9,004 nucleotides of DNA, from NCBI GenBank assembly GCA_964367095.1, contig CAYIXE010000035.1, positions 1 to 9,004 on the forward strand. Direction: 5' to 3'. The stretch comes from UBA927 sp964367095. Its GTDB lineage: Bacteria > Patescibacteriota > Microgenomatia > UBA10105 > UBA927. Under the pieces are notes generated by a model, which was given only the letters and a program-made list of their open reading frames with translations, had not been told where the DNA came from and ran no database searches. Positions 1-4,659 of this stretch are shown in pieces (position 1 is the first letter of the stretch; each line of letters starts with the position of its first letter). A program made the translations under genes and the position numbers.

Positions 1-53
1 CGCATGTATTATACGACGCAGAGCGTCGGGGAATTGACCCGAAGAGAGATTAA
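1..53 (+). repeat. Left copy of 53-bp terminal inverted repeat
   Basis: Positions 1-53 are the exact reverse complement of 8951-9003; identity ends at 54 (G versus C). The repeat has two overlapping inverted repeats: CGACGC-AGA-GCGTCG (14-28) and TCGGG-N7-CCCGA (26-42). They share bases, so only one can form at a time. This nested palindromic design resembles dispersed REP-like elements. It lies at the window edge, so the element may extend outward. No transposase gene lies between the two copies. Confidence 0.9.
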
Positions 54-399
54 GCTCCAAACGAAAAAATGTATTGCCATCCGTGACAGAAAATACGTGT
101 ATAAGAATGCGCCCGACGTGATAGGTGTGATGAAATCCGACAGTACTAATCTGATATCGCCTGCCATGCCAATACAAACTATACGGGAGTATTTTGTGTG
201 TAGTATGATTGCTCCAGAGGGCTACAGACACTGGTTCGTTAATTGTTTCAGGCATATTTACCTCGCCGTAGTCCAAATATAATAAAGGACGTAGGCGGGC
301 TTATCCATAATAAACCCGAAAATATACCTCGTCAATCAGGCGTAACTATATCAAAATATACAAAACTTAACCGAAAAGGAGACTTTCTAATAACACAAT
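54..399. other. Left-end region without a recognisable gene
   Basis: No gene is supported here. A 92-codon plus-strand frame (4-282) begins inside the 53-bp repeat, has no ribosome binding site and matches no family I know. A second 91-codon frame (243-518) overlaps it and then runs antisense to the better candidate at 400-690. Both translations are rich in Ile, Tyr, Arg and Pro without domain-like patterning. The stretch could be degraded coding DNA or part of a larger repeat unit. No RNA gene or terminator was seen. Confidence 0.5.
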
Positions 400-690
400 C
401 TATAGATAAAGCTCTCTCCTGGCATGTACTAAAATACCACTTTGTTCCCCATCCTCTTCTCTTGATTTCTCTATTGCGACTTCGAATGCCAACCGGCGCT
501 CTTCTGGTGACACCATAGCCCGGATAAGCTCAAGTTCTCGGTGGTCACGCAGAGGGTCAGCGCTTATTGGGAGCTTTGCCTGCATATGACGATAAAAAAT
601 CGGTGTCACTGGTTTCGCACCTGGTCTCCAACCAAACTTTCCATAATGATTTAGATTCATATTTGCCATATTTATATGTAAATATATCAA
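400..690 (-). CDS. Hypothetical small charged protein (96 aa), possible TTG start
   Basis: I do not recognise a family. The frame opens at a TTG codon (690-688) preceded by AAAGGA at about 4-5 nt spacing. An in-frame ATG at 669 has no Shine-Dalgarno site, so TTG is the preferred start. The product has a basic, aromatic N-terminal part (HYGKFGWRPGAKP near residues 15-27). Its C-terminal half (about 46-80) is rich in Glu, Arg and Leu and probably helical. There is no signal peptide or membrane segment. The gene points away from tRNA-Glu, and the roughly 86-bp gap must hold both promoters. The ribosome binding site and protein-like composition favour a real gene, but the short length and an antisense frame leave doubt. 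Confidence 0.42.
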   Translation of the reverse strand: MIYLHINMANMNLNHYGKFGWRPGAKPVTPIFYRHMQAKLPISADPLRDHRELELIRAMVSPEERRLAFEVAIEKSREEDGEQSGILVHARRELYL

Positions 691-713
691 AAATTCCTTT
701 TTGAGTCCAATTT

Positions 714-722
714 TGCTAAAAT
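714..722 (+). promoter_or_regulatory. Probable extended -10 promoter of tRNA-Glu
   Basis: TGC-TAAAAT matches the extended -10 pattern TGn-TAnnnT and closely resembles the element before tRNA-Lys (TGC-TATAAT at 8230-8238). The predicted start near 729 gives a leader of about 48 nt before the tRNA. No good -35 hexamer is seen. The box lies within a 7-bp inverted repeat (CAATTTT-GCT-AAAATTG, 708-724). Confidence 0.45.
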
Positions 723-734
723 TGAATAACTCTC

Positions 735-765
735 TTATTTGCAGATTTGATTATTTGCAGATTTG
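735..765 (+). repeat. Two tandem 15-bp repeats before tRNA-Glu
   Basis: TTATTTGCAGATTTG occurs at 735-749 and again at 751-765, one base apart. A shorter echo (TAGATTTATG, 766-775) follows. The repeats fall between the predicted tRNA promoter and the mature tRNA, so they would be in the 5' leader. Replication slippage is the simplest origin. Confidence 0.85.
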
Positions 766-776
766 TAGATTTATGC

Positions 777-850
777 GGCCCGTTCGTCTAGCGGCCTAGG
801 ACATCACGTTTTCAGCGTGAATATCATCGGTTCGAATCCGATACGGGCTA
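777..850 (+). tRNA. tRNA-Glu (anticodon TTC)
   Basis: A complete cloverleaf can be drawn. The acceptor stem is 777-783 (GGCCCGT) with 843-849 (ACGGGCT), where the first pair is G-U. The D stem is GTC/GAC with loop TAGCGGCCTAG. The anticodon stem is TCACG/CGTGA (804-808/816-820) with loop TTTTCAG, placing TTC at 811-813. The variable loop is ATATC. The T stem is ATCGG/CCGAT with loop TTCGAAT, and A850 is the discriminator. CCA is not encoded and must be added by a nucleotidyltransferase. It decodes GAA/GAG codons. The 3' end recurs exactly at 1036-1052, as at integration sites that use tRNA ends. Confidence 0.96.
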
Positions 851-851
851 C
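835..851 (+). repeat. Direct repeat copy 1 (tRNA-Glu 3' end)
   Basis: AATCCGATACGGGCTAC spans the end of the T arm, the acceptor 3' strand, the discriminator and one further base. The same 17 bases recur at 1036-1052, with a start-to-start distance of 201 bp. Flanking bases differ on both sides. Confidence 0.95.
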
Positions 852-890
852 TCACAAAATAATCCGACCGAGTGTCGGATTATTTTGTGA
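852..890. terminator. Hairpin terminator after tRNA-Glu, probably bidirectional
   Basis: A perfect 17-bp stem (852-868 with 874-890) encloses loop CGAGT. The outer stem pairs an A-rich arm (ACAAAATAAT) with a U-rich arm (ATTATTTTGT), so the structure is equivalent on both strands. It lies directly after tRNA-Glu and downstream of the convergent fbp gene. It could therefore stop transcription from either side. Confidence 0.75.
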
Positions 891-1035
891 TCAACTCTTA
901 TTGATAAGAACCGATTTATCGGTTCGCAATCCAGCACTTTGCGATACAAAGTGAGCATTAGTGCTGGTGAGTGCCGCGTAGTCGCGGCCAATCCGGCTTA
1001 CGTCTTACTCCTGGCGAGTGCAGCGTAACCACTGC
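891..1035. other. Structured non-coding array between the two tRNA 3'-end copies
   Basis: This non-coding stretch is dense with short inverted repeats: GAACCGAT/ATCGGTTC (908-925), CCAGCACT/AGTGCTGG (931-938/960-967), CACTTTG/CAAAGTG (935-941/947-953, exclusive with the previous one), GCCGCG/CGCGGC (973-978/983-988) and TGCAG/CTGCA (1019-1023/1032-1036). Two words recur in order. CAATCC occurs at 927, 989 and 1035. TGG-Y-GAGTGC occurs at 965-974 and 1012-1021. This gives a modular pattern of hairpin, CAATCC, spacer, TGGYGAGTGC, hairpin. The array ends exactly at the second tRNA 3'-end copy. Function is unknown; candidates are a decayed integration locus, a repeat family tied to tRNA ends, or a structured RNA. 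Confidence 0.7.
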
Positions 1036-1052
1036 AATCCGATACGGGCTAC
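1036..1052 (+). repeat. Direct repeat copy 2 (tRNA-Glu 3' end)
   Basis: This is an exact 17-bp copy of 835-851. Only the 3' end of the tRNA is duplicated; the bases just upstream (CCACTGC) do not form a tRNA. The arrangement looks like paired att sites flanking a 184-bp interval. Confidence 0.95.
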
Positions 1053-1072
1053 AAAAAATAGCAGAAAATAAA

Positions 1073-2005
1073 TTATTTTTGAAACGATTGGTACTTTTCT
1101 ATCTCTTTTGCGTTCCCGAGGGCAATGGGCACACGCTGATCGTGCTTTTCTGGTAAGAGATCAAGCGGGTTAGTCTTATCACTTACCGCTTCCCCACCAG
1201 CTTGAATGATAAGAAATGAAAGTGGCGCCACTTCATACAAAAGCCGAAGCTTGCCATTGGGATGTTTAGAATCCGAAGGATAGATAAAAATACCTCCTTT
1301 TAGCAATGTACGATGAATATCTCCAACCATAGACCCAACGTAGCGCAAAGAATACCCACCTTCTTTTTTAATACTCGTCAAATATGCTTGATCACCCGCA
1401 GAAAACAGTTCCCAATTGCCTTCATTGATCGCGTAATATTTCTTGTCACCGATTTTTATATCGGGGAAACTTAATACAAACGCGCCGATGGTCGGATCAA
1501 AAGTAAATCCGTTTACTTTTCCCTTCGTCGCATAGATAAGCATCATGCTTGGACCGTATAACACATAACCCGAGGCAATAAGTGTTGATCCTTTCTGTAA
1601 AACCGTATCACTTTTAGGATATACCCCAAAAATCGTGCCGATCGGCAAATTCGTATCTATATTGGATGATCCGTCTACAGGATCGTGCGTGACGATGTAG
1701 GATCCTCTCCCATGGGTAGAAAATTTAGGTTCGGCCAACTCCTCAGATCCTACCGCGTGGACTGCACTACAGAAAAGAAGCGAGTCTGTGAGTATTATAT
1801 TGGCATATTCATCCAACTTCTGCACTTCTTCTCCATACACATTCGTACTTCCTGAATCTCCCGATTCTTCTATTAAGCCGTTTCGATCAAGCTTAGCATG
1901 TATTTTTTGTGCAATAGTTTCAAGGACCACCATAAGCTCTTGAAACGCCGCACCTAAGTCACTATTATTTTTTGCCACAAACTCAGTGAGTGTTATACGC
2001 GCCAT
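1073..2005 (-). CDS. fbp: Fructose-1,6-bisphosphatase, class I
   Basis: This enzyme hydrolyses fructose 1,6-bisphosphate to fructose 6-phosphate plus phosphate in the cytoplasm, the committed gluconeogenic step, using divalent metal. The 310-aa product is near the usual length of bacterial class I enzymes (about 330 aa). Visible motifs are NVYGEEVQKLDEYAN (55-69), metal-ligand GSEE (86-89), DPVDGSSNID (108-117), GDIHR (228-232), GGIFIYP (237-243), GKLRLLYE (251-258) and HDQRVPIALGN (288-298). The catalytic acids are present and nothing is truncated. ATG at 2005 is supported by GGAGG (2018-2014) at good spacing. The gene follows fbaB after a 1-nt gap, so translation is probably coupled and both are made from the fbaB promoter. 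Downstream, transcription meets the tRNA-Glu array and the hairpin at 852-890. Confidence 0.96.
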   Translation of the reverse strand: MARITLTEFVAKNNSDLGAAFQELMVVLETIAQKIHAKLDRNGLIEESGDSGSTNVYGEEVQKLDEYANIILTDSLLFCSAVHAVGSEELAEPKFSTHGRGSYIVTHDPVDGSSNIDTNLPIGTIFGVYPKSDTVLQKGSTLIASGYVLYGPSMMLIYATKGKVNGFTFDPTIGAFVLSFPDIKIGDKKYYAINEGNWELFSAGDQAYLTSIKKEGGYSLRYVGSMVGDIHRTLLKGGIFIYPSDSKHPNGKLRLLYEVAPLSFLIIQAGGEAVSDKTNPLDLLPEKHDQRVPIALGNAKEIEKYQSFQK

Positions 2006-2006
2006 A

Positions 2007-2921
2007 TTATTTGCCTCCGGTATATATTGAATATGCCGCTTCTACCGATGCACCATCGTATGTCAGTGCTGAGACCGCATTAGCAAATCTCACCGCTTCT
2101 TCCAAAGGCTTTTGATGAATGTTTCTGCCTGTCGCATTTCCGCTCGTCCCTGATATATGAATTTGCTCATGAAGCGTCGTCAAAAACTCTTTCACTTCCA
2201 TACTACTGCCGCCGGCACAAATAAGTTTCGTACGACCAGCTGCCACTACTGCTTCGTTTAATGCTTTGGCTCTATCTCCTTCTTTAGGCTTTGGATAGTT
2301 TACCTTTACAAAGTCAGATCCTAACGTACACGCCACACCTGCAGCTCCGGCGACTAAATGCGGATCTTTCTCGTCAGCCACTGATCTTCCTCTTGGATAC
2401 ATCCAGAGAACACTCAGTAATCCATGTTGATGCGCCTTAAACACGGCTTGTGCTGCTTCGTGAAGCATTTGGCCTTCAAATTCGCTTCCAGAATAGACGG
2501 TGTATCCTACTCCCAAAATATTTAACCCACTCGTTTCCTTAAATCGCACCACGTCATCCACGTCATACCAACTAAAGCTTCTTGGGTCACTCACGTCTTT
2601 TTTCACCAAATCGGTTTTGGAATTTAATTTCACCAAATAAGGAATTGTTTTATAGTCAGCGCCGTAACAGGCGACTAATCCTAACTGTGTGGCAAATACG
2701 CCAATCTTTGCGCGACTTGCGATTTCAAACATGTGTTCTGGATTTGCATCGTCTGGTGCAATACCTTCTCCATAAAAATCATCATTCATGTGCTCTACCT
2801 TCTGATCACCTGCAAAAAGCATAAGTCGACCAGTGTCATGGGTCGCCAGCTGTAAATTCTTTTGATACTCTCGCCGTTTTGCCTCAGGAACATCTGCGGG
2901 AACAAAGAGTGGGTTATTCAT
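2007..2921 (-). CDS. fbaB: Fructose-bisphosphate aldolase, class I, archaeal/DhnA (FbaB) type
   Basis: This enzyme makes or splits fructose 1,6-bisphosphate from dihydroxyacetone phosphate and glyceraldehyde 3-phosphate through a Schiff-base lysine, without metal. The 304-aa product shows the DeoC/FbaB barrel pattern: GDQKVEH near the first strand (38-44), MYPRG (174-178), DFVKVNYPKP (203-212) with K206 as the likely Schiff-base lysine, phosphate-binding GGSS (237-240), and GNATGRNIHQ (261-270). It lacks the zinc-ligand histidine pattern of class II FbaA. ATG at 2921 is preceded by AAAGGAG with 6-nt spacing, a textbook Shine-Dalgarno site. It is the first gene of the fbaB-fbp operon, whose products act in succession. 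The family and the gene pair make the role clear, although a related DhnA aldolase activity is not strictly excluded. Confidence 0.92.
   Translation of the reverse strand: MNNPLFVPADVPEAKRREYQKNLQLATHDTGRLMLFAGDQKVEHMNDDFYGEGIAPDDANPEHMFEIASRAKIGVFATQLGLVACYGADYKTIPYLVKLNSKTDLVKKDVSDPRSFSWYDVDDVVRFKETSGLNILGVGYTVYSGSEFEGQMLHEAAQAVFKAHQHGLLSVLWMYPRGRSVADEKDPHLVAGAAGVACTLGSDFVKVNYPKPKEGDRAKALNEAVVAAGRTKLICAGGSSMEVKEFLTTLHEQIHISGTSGNATGRNIHQKPLEEAVRFANAVSALTYDGASVEAAYSIYTGGK
2014..2018 (-). promoter_or_regulatory. Shine-Dalgarno site of fbp inside the end of fbaB
   Basis: GGAGG on the minus strand lies 8 nt before the fbp ATG and within the last codons of fbaB. Ribosomes finishing fbaB would pass over it. 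This supports both the chosen fbp start and translational coupling. Confidence 0.85.
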
Positions 2922-2954
2922 AACATTCTCCTTTCGCTAAATCTACGTCCTAAA

Positions 2955-2983
2955 ATCATCGTATATTACTGCTGCCTTGTCAA
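2955..2983 (-). promoter_or_regulatory. Promoter of the fbaB-fbp operon
   Basis: On the minus strand a perfect TTGACA (2983-2978) is followed, after a 17-bp spacer, by GATGAT (2960-2955), which matches the -10 consensus at four of six positions. The predicted start near 2948 gives a leader of about 27 nt that carries the strong Shine-Dalgarno site. Confidence 0.6.
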
Positions 2984-3022
2984 TTACTCTAATGCCTTTA
3001 ATGCCTCTTCCTGACGTACTAC

Positions 3023-3058
3023 TACAAAATCTTTACGCTATAGCGTAAAGATTTTGTA
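3023..3058. terminator. Perfect 36-bp palindrome, likely terminator
   Basis: Each half is the 18-mer TACAAAATCTTTACGCTA or its reverse complement, with no mismatch. The outer arms pair ACAAAAT with ATTTTGT, as in the hairpin at 852-890. It lies 58 bp past the stop of the minus-strand gene at 3116-3412 and upstream of the fbaB promoter, so it would insulate the two. Confidence 0.7.
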
Positions 3059-3115
3059 CTGAATATTTTGATATTTAAATCCTCCTATCTGTATTAGAAT
3101 TTCCGATTGTTATAT

Positions 3116-3412
3116 TTAACGGAAAAAAGGCATAACCTTTTGTCCTTTTAAAAGTCCTGAAAGCATTGTAACTTTCATATGCAGCTTCCTTAATGATTGT
3201 GCTTCATCCTCAGAAACAAACGGAGCATCATGTTCTAAAATATTTTCTATGCGTTTCAATTCCTCGTGCAATAGTAGATCTGTTCTTTTTCTATCTAAAC
3301 ATACAAACGCTGAAGGAAGTTTTCTACCTATGCCCCCCATAGCGAGAAGCCCAGTTCCATGCATAGGATTTGCAAGCACTTTCTGCAATAGAGCATTTAT
3401 TTCATTACGCAC
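3116..3412 (-). CDS. Hypothetical small helical protein (about 98 aa)
   Basis: No family is recognised. The protein appears mostly alpha-helical and cytoplasmic. It has a Leu/Asn-rich N-terminal helix, a glycine-rich turn (HGTGLLAMGGIGRKLP, about 18-33), a Leu/Glu/Lys-rich helix (about 42-62) and an acidic stretch leading to a final helix, ending in basic and aromatic residues (MPFFR). The annotated start is GTG at 3412, with only a weak AAAAGAAA upstream. The frame stays open to a TAG at 3451, and the extra residues (IIEHLKEISI) also look like a helix, so the true start may be upstream at a non-standard codon such as ATA (3442). A TATACT -10 box (3456-3451) lies 9 nt before that ATA. A 36-bp palindromic terminator follows the gene. 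Confidence 0.6.
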   Translation of the reverse strand: MRNEINALLQKVLANPMHGTGLLAMGGIGRKLPSAFVCLDRKRTDLLLHEELKRIENILEHDAPFVSEDEAQSLRKLHMKVTMLSGLLKGQKVMPFFR

Positions 3413-3450
3413 TATTGAAATTTCTTTTAGATGTTCGATTATGCGTGGCT

Positions 3451-3456
3451 AGTATA
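3451..3456 (-). promoter_or_regulatory. -10 box of the small helical gene
   Basis: TATACT on the minus strand differs from TATAAT at one position. It would start transcription near 3444, about 31 nt before the GTG codon. No clear -35 is seen. The overlapping plus-strand bases 3453-3458 read TATAAC, so weak divergent initiation is possible. Confidence 0.4.
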
Positions 3457-3470
3457 ACGAATCTGATTGA

Positions 3471-3501
3471 TAATATCATTTTCCGGTAATATCAGTTTTC
3501 C
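3471..3501. repeat. Imperfect direct repeat in divergent promoter region
   Basis: TAATATCATTTTCC (3471-3484) recurs as TAATATCAGTTTTCC (3487-3501), with one extra G and a 16-bp period. It lies between the two divergent promoters. It may be a pair of protein-binding sites or a slippage product. Confidence 0.6.
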
Positions 3502-3504
3502 CTC

Positions 3505-3534
3505 TTGCATAGTGACACACGTATTTTGTTTAAT
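3505..3534 (+). promoter_or_regulatory. Promoter of the coiled-coil gene, near-leaderless
   Basis: TTGCAT (3505-3510), an 18-bp spacer and TTTAAT (3529-3534) form a fair sigma-70-type promoter. Only 8 nt separate the -10 box from ATG 3543, so the transcript should start at or within a couple of bases of the codon. No Shine-Dalgarno site fits in between. Confidence 0.55.
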
Positions 3535-3542
3535 AACAAGAT

Positions 3543-3989
3543 ATGGATAATACAAAAGATAGTTCTCAAACAACAGCGTTAACTGATGGAGCGCAGGCCG
3601 CCAATACAATACTTGAACTTGAGTCGATGATCAAAAATACCATTTCAACGGTCGATCGCAATAAAGAAGAACTTAAAAAGTATAAAGAAATGATAAAAAG
3701 CGCACTGACAAACGATGAAAGGTACAGGGAAGCAGACTTGAAAGTGAAAGAGCTGGCCAAAGAAAAAGGCAAAGCCAAGCTCAATGTCATGCAAAATCAA
3801 GCGAACAGAAATATCGCAGAAAAAGCAAAAGAACTCTCATTTGAAATCAAAGAAGCTAATCTCGGCCTTTCTGAATACCTTAGAGAGTATCAGCGCATGA
3901 CCGGTCAATCAGAAATCGAAGGAGAAGATGGAGAAGTACGGGAGATTGTCTATACCGCAAAACTTATAAAAAAGAAAAAGAATTTCTAG
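3543..3989 (+). CDS. Coiled-coil hypothetical protein (148 aa)
   Basis: No enzymatic family is recognised. The N-terminus (1-18) is polar and probably disordered. Residues of roughly 22-115 are nearly all Lys, Glu, Ala, Leu, Ile and Asn with heptad-like hydrophobic spacing, which indicates one or two long coiled coils broken near the NDERY segment (57-61). The tail has an acidic patch (IEGEDGEV, about 124-131), a short strand-like stretch (REIVYTAKLI) and a basic end (KKKKNF). There is no signal peptide or membrane span, so a cytoplasmic structural or partner-binding role is plausible. Transcription probably starts at the ATG. Its last 26 bp overlap, in convergent orientation, the 3' end of the PIG-L gene. 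Confidence 0.82.
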   Translation: MDNTKDSSQTTALTDGAQAANTILELESMIKNTISTVDRNKEELKKYKEMIKSALTNDERYREADLKVKELAKEKGKAKLNVMQNQANRNIAEKAKELSFEIKEANLGLSEYLREYQRMTGQSEIEGEDGEVREIVYTAKLIKKKKNF

Positions 3990-4638
3990 CAGTCACAAAA
4001 AACCATTCTTCTTTGGGCGAAACGAGCCATTTTGCAATAACACGAAGTGCGTCTTTTTTTTGCGTCTTATGACACATTGCTGCTGCGATTTTTTTACGAA
4101 ATACAGAGCGAACATTCACAATTAAATCCACGTCATTTTTTTCAAATCCCTCGGGAAAAAAAACAAAATAGTTTTTCATCAGATTACTACTGCTTTTGCT
4201 CGCACAATTGTACCAAATCGCATCTATTAAACGATTCTGCCTATATACATAACTTGTAATCATCGCTACTGCAACATGATCTAAATGACCAGATACACCA
4301 CGTAATTCTGTCGTGATAAGAAGAGATGGTTTAATCGCCTCACAAAGCTCTTGTAATTTATTTGCAACTTCATGATACAGATTATTACAAAGAGACCCGT
4401 CTTTGAAATGCAAAAAATGTACCTCTTTTGCGCCAATAACTTTGGCCGACGCACGAAGCTCTTCATCCCGAATAATTGCCAACTTACCTCCTTGGCTATG
4501 AAAACGTGCATCAGATTCACCATCTGTCACGCACACGATATGGACATCATGATTGACCGTTAATTTCGCAAGTGTTCCCGATGGACCAAATGCTTCGTCG
4601 TCAGGATGCGCAATCACGCAAAGTACCGTCTTTCTCAT
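3964..4638 (-). CDS. PIG-L/LmbE family N-acetylglucosamine-type deacetylase
   Basis: PIG-L enzymes are zinc hydrolases that remove acetyl groups from N-acetylglucosaminyl substrates such as GlcNAc-PI, GlcNAc-inositol or GlcNAc-malate, and also act in glycan or antibiotic pathways. The 224-aa protein has the full signature: strand TVLCVIAHPDDE with HPDDE at 11-15, a VTDGE turn (37-41), RDEELRASAKVIGA (57-70), and GHLDH (117-121). By family analogy H11, D14 and H121 bind zinc, with an Asp of HPDDE as general base. There is no signal peptide, so it is cytoplasmic. It diverges from an acetyltransferase gene across 21 bp that share one -10 sequence, which suggests joint regulation and related substrates. 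The mRNA appears leaderless, with TATAAT ending 7 nt before the ATG. The exact substrate is unknown. Confidence 0.92.
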   Translation of the reverse strand: MRKTVLCVIAHPDDEAFGPSGTLAKLTVNHDVHIVCVTDGESDARFHSQGGKLAIIRDEELRASAKVIGAKEVHFLHFKDGSLCNNLYHEVANKLQELCEAIKPSLLITTELRGVSGHLDHVAVAMITSYVYRQNRLIDAIWYNCASKSSSNLMKNYFVFFPEGFEKNDVDLIVNVRSVFRKKIAAAMCHKTQKKDALRVIAKWLVSPKEEWFFVTARNSFSFL

Positions 4639-4645
4639 ATTTAGG

Positions 4646-4653
4646 ATTATAAT
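4646..4653. promoter_or_regulatory. Symmetric bidirectional -10 element of the PIG-L/acetyltransferase pair
   Basis: ATTATAAT contains TATAAT on both strands: plus 4648-4653 and minus 4651-4646. On the plus strand 6 nt (ACCTGT) separate it from ATG 4660. On the minus strand 7 nt (CCTAAAT) separate it from ATG 4638. Both ATGs therefore sit where transcription should begin, giving two leaderless mRNAs from a 21-bp gap. Neither side has an obvious -35 or Shine-Dalgarno site. Confidence 0.7.
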
Positions 4654-4659
4654 ACCTGT

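Noticed and set aside
4..282. 92-codon plus-strand open frame starting within the left repeat
   Set aside because: No ribosome binding site, no recognisable family, and its first 16 codons come from the inverted repeat. The same frame at the right copy stops after a few further codons.
243..518. 91-codon plus-strand open frame
   Set aside because: It overlaps both the frame at 4-282 and the better minus-strand candidate at 400-690, with no ribosome site or family resemblance.
591..604. VLALK instead of APALK after GDGVND in the ATPase (residue positions) as a sign of lost function
   Set aside because: All catalytic residues of the hinge (TGDGVND) are kept, and I recall the same variant in other bacterial calcium pumps, so it does not suggest inactivity.
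908..1052. Possible CRISPR array or second tRNA downstream of tRNA-Glu
   Set aside because: Repeat words are only 6-10 bp with unequal spacing and differing hairpins, and only the 3' acceptor end of a tRNA is present, so neither a CRISPR array nor a full tRNA can be drawn.
971..1156. 61-codon plus-strand frame across the array and the end of fbp
   Set aside because: It runs through the structured repeat array and then antisense to conserved fbp sequence.
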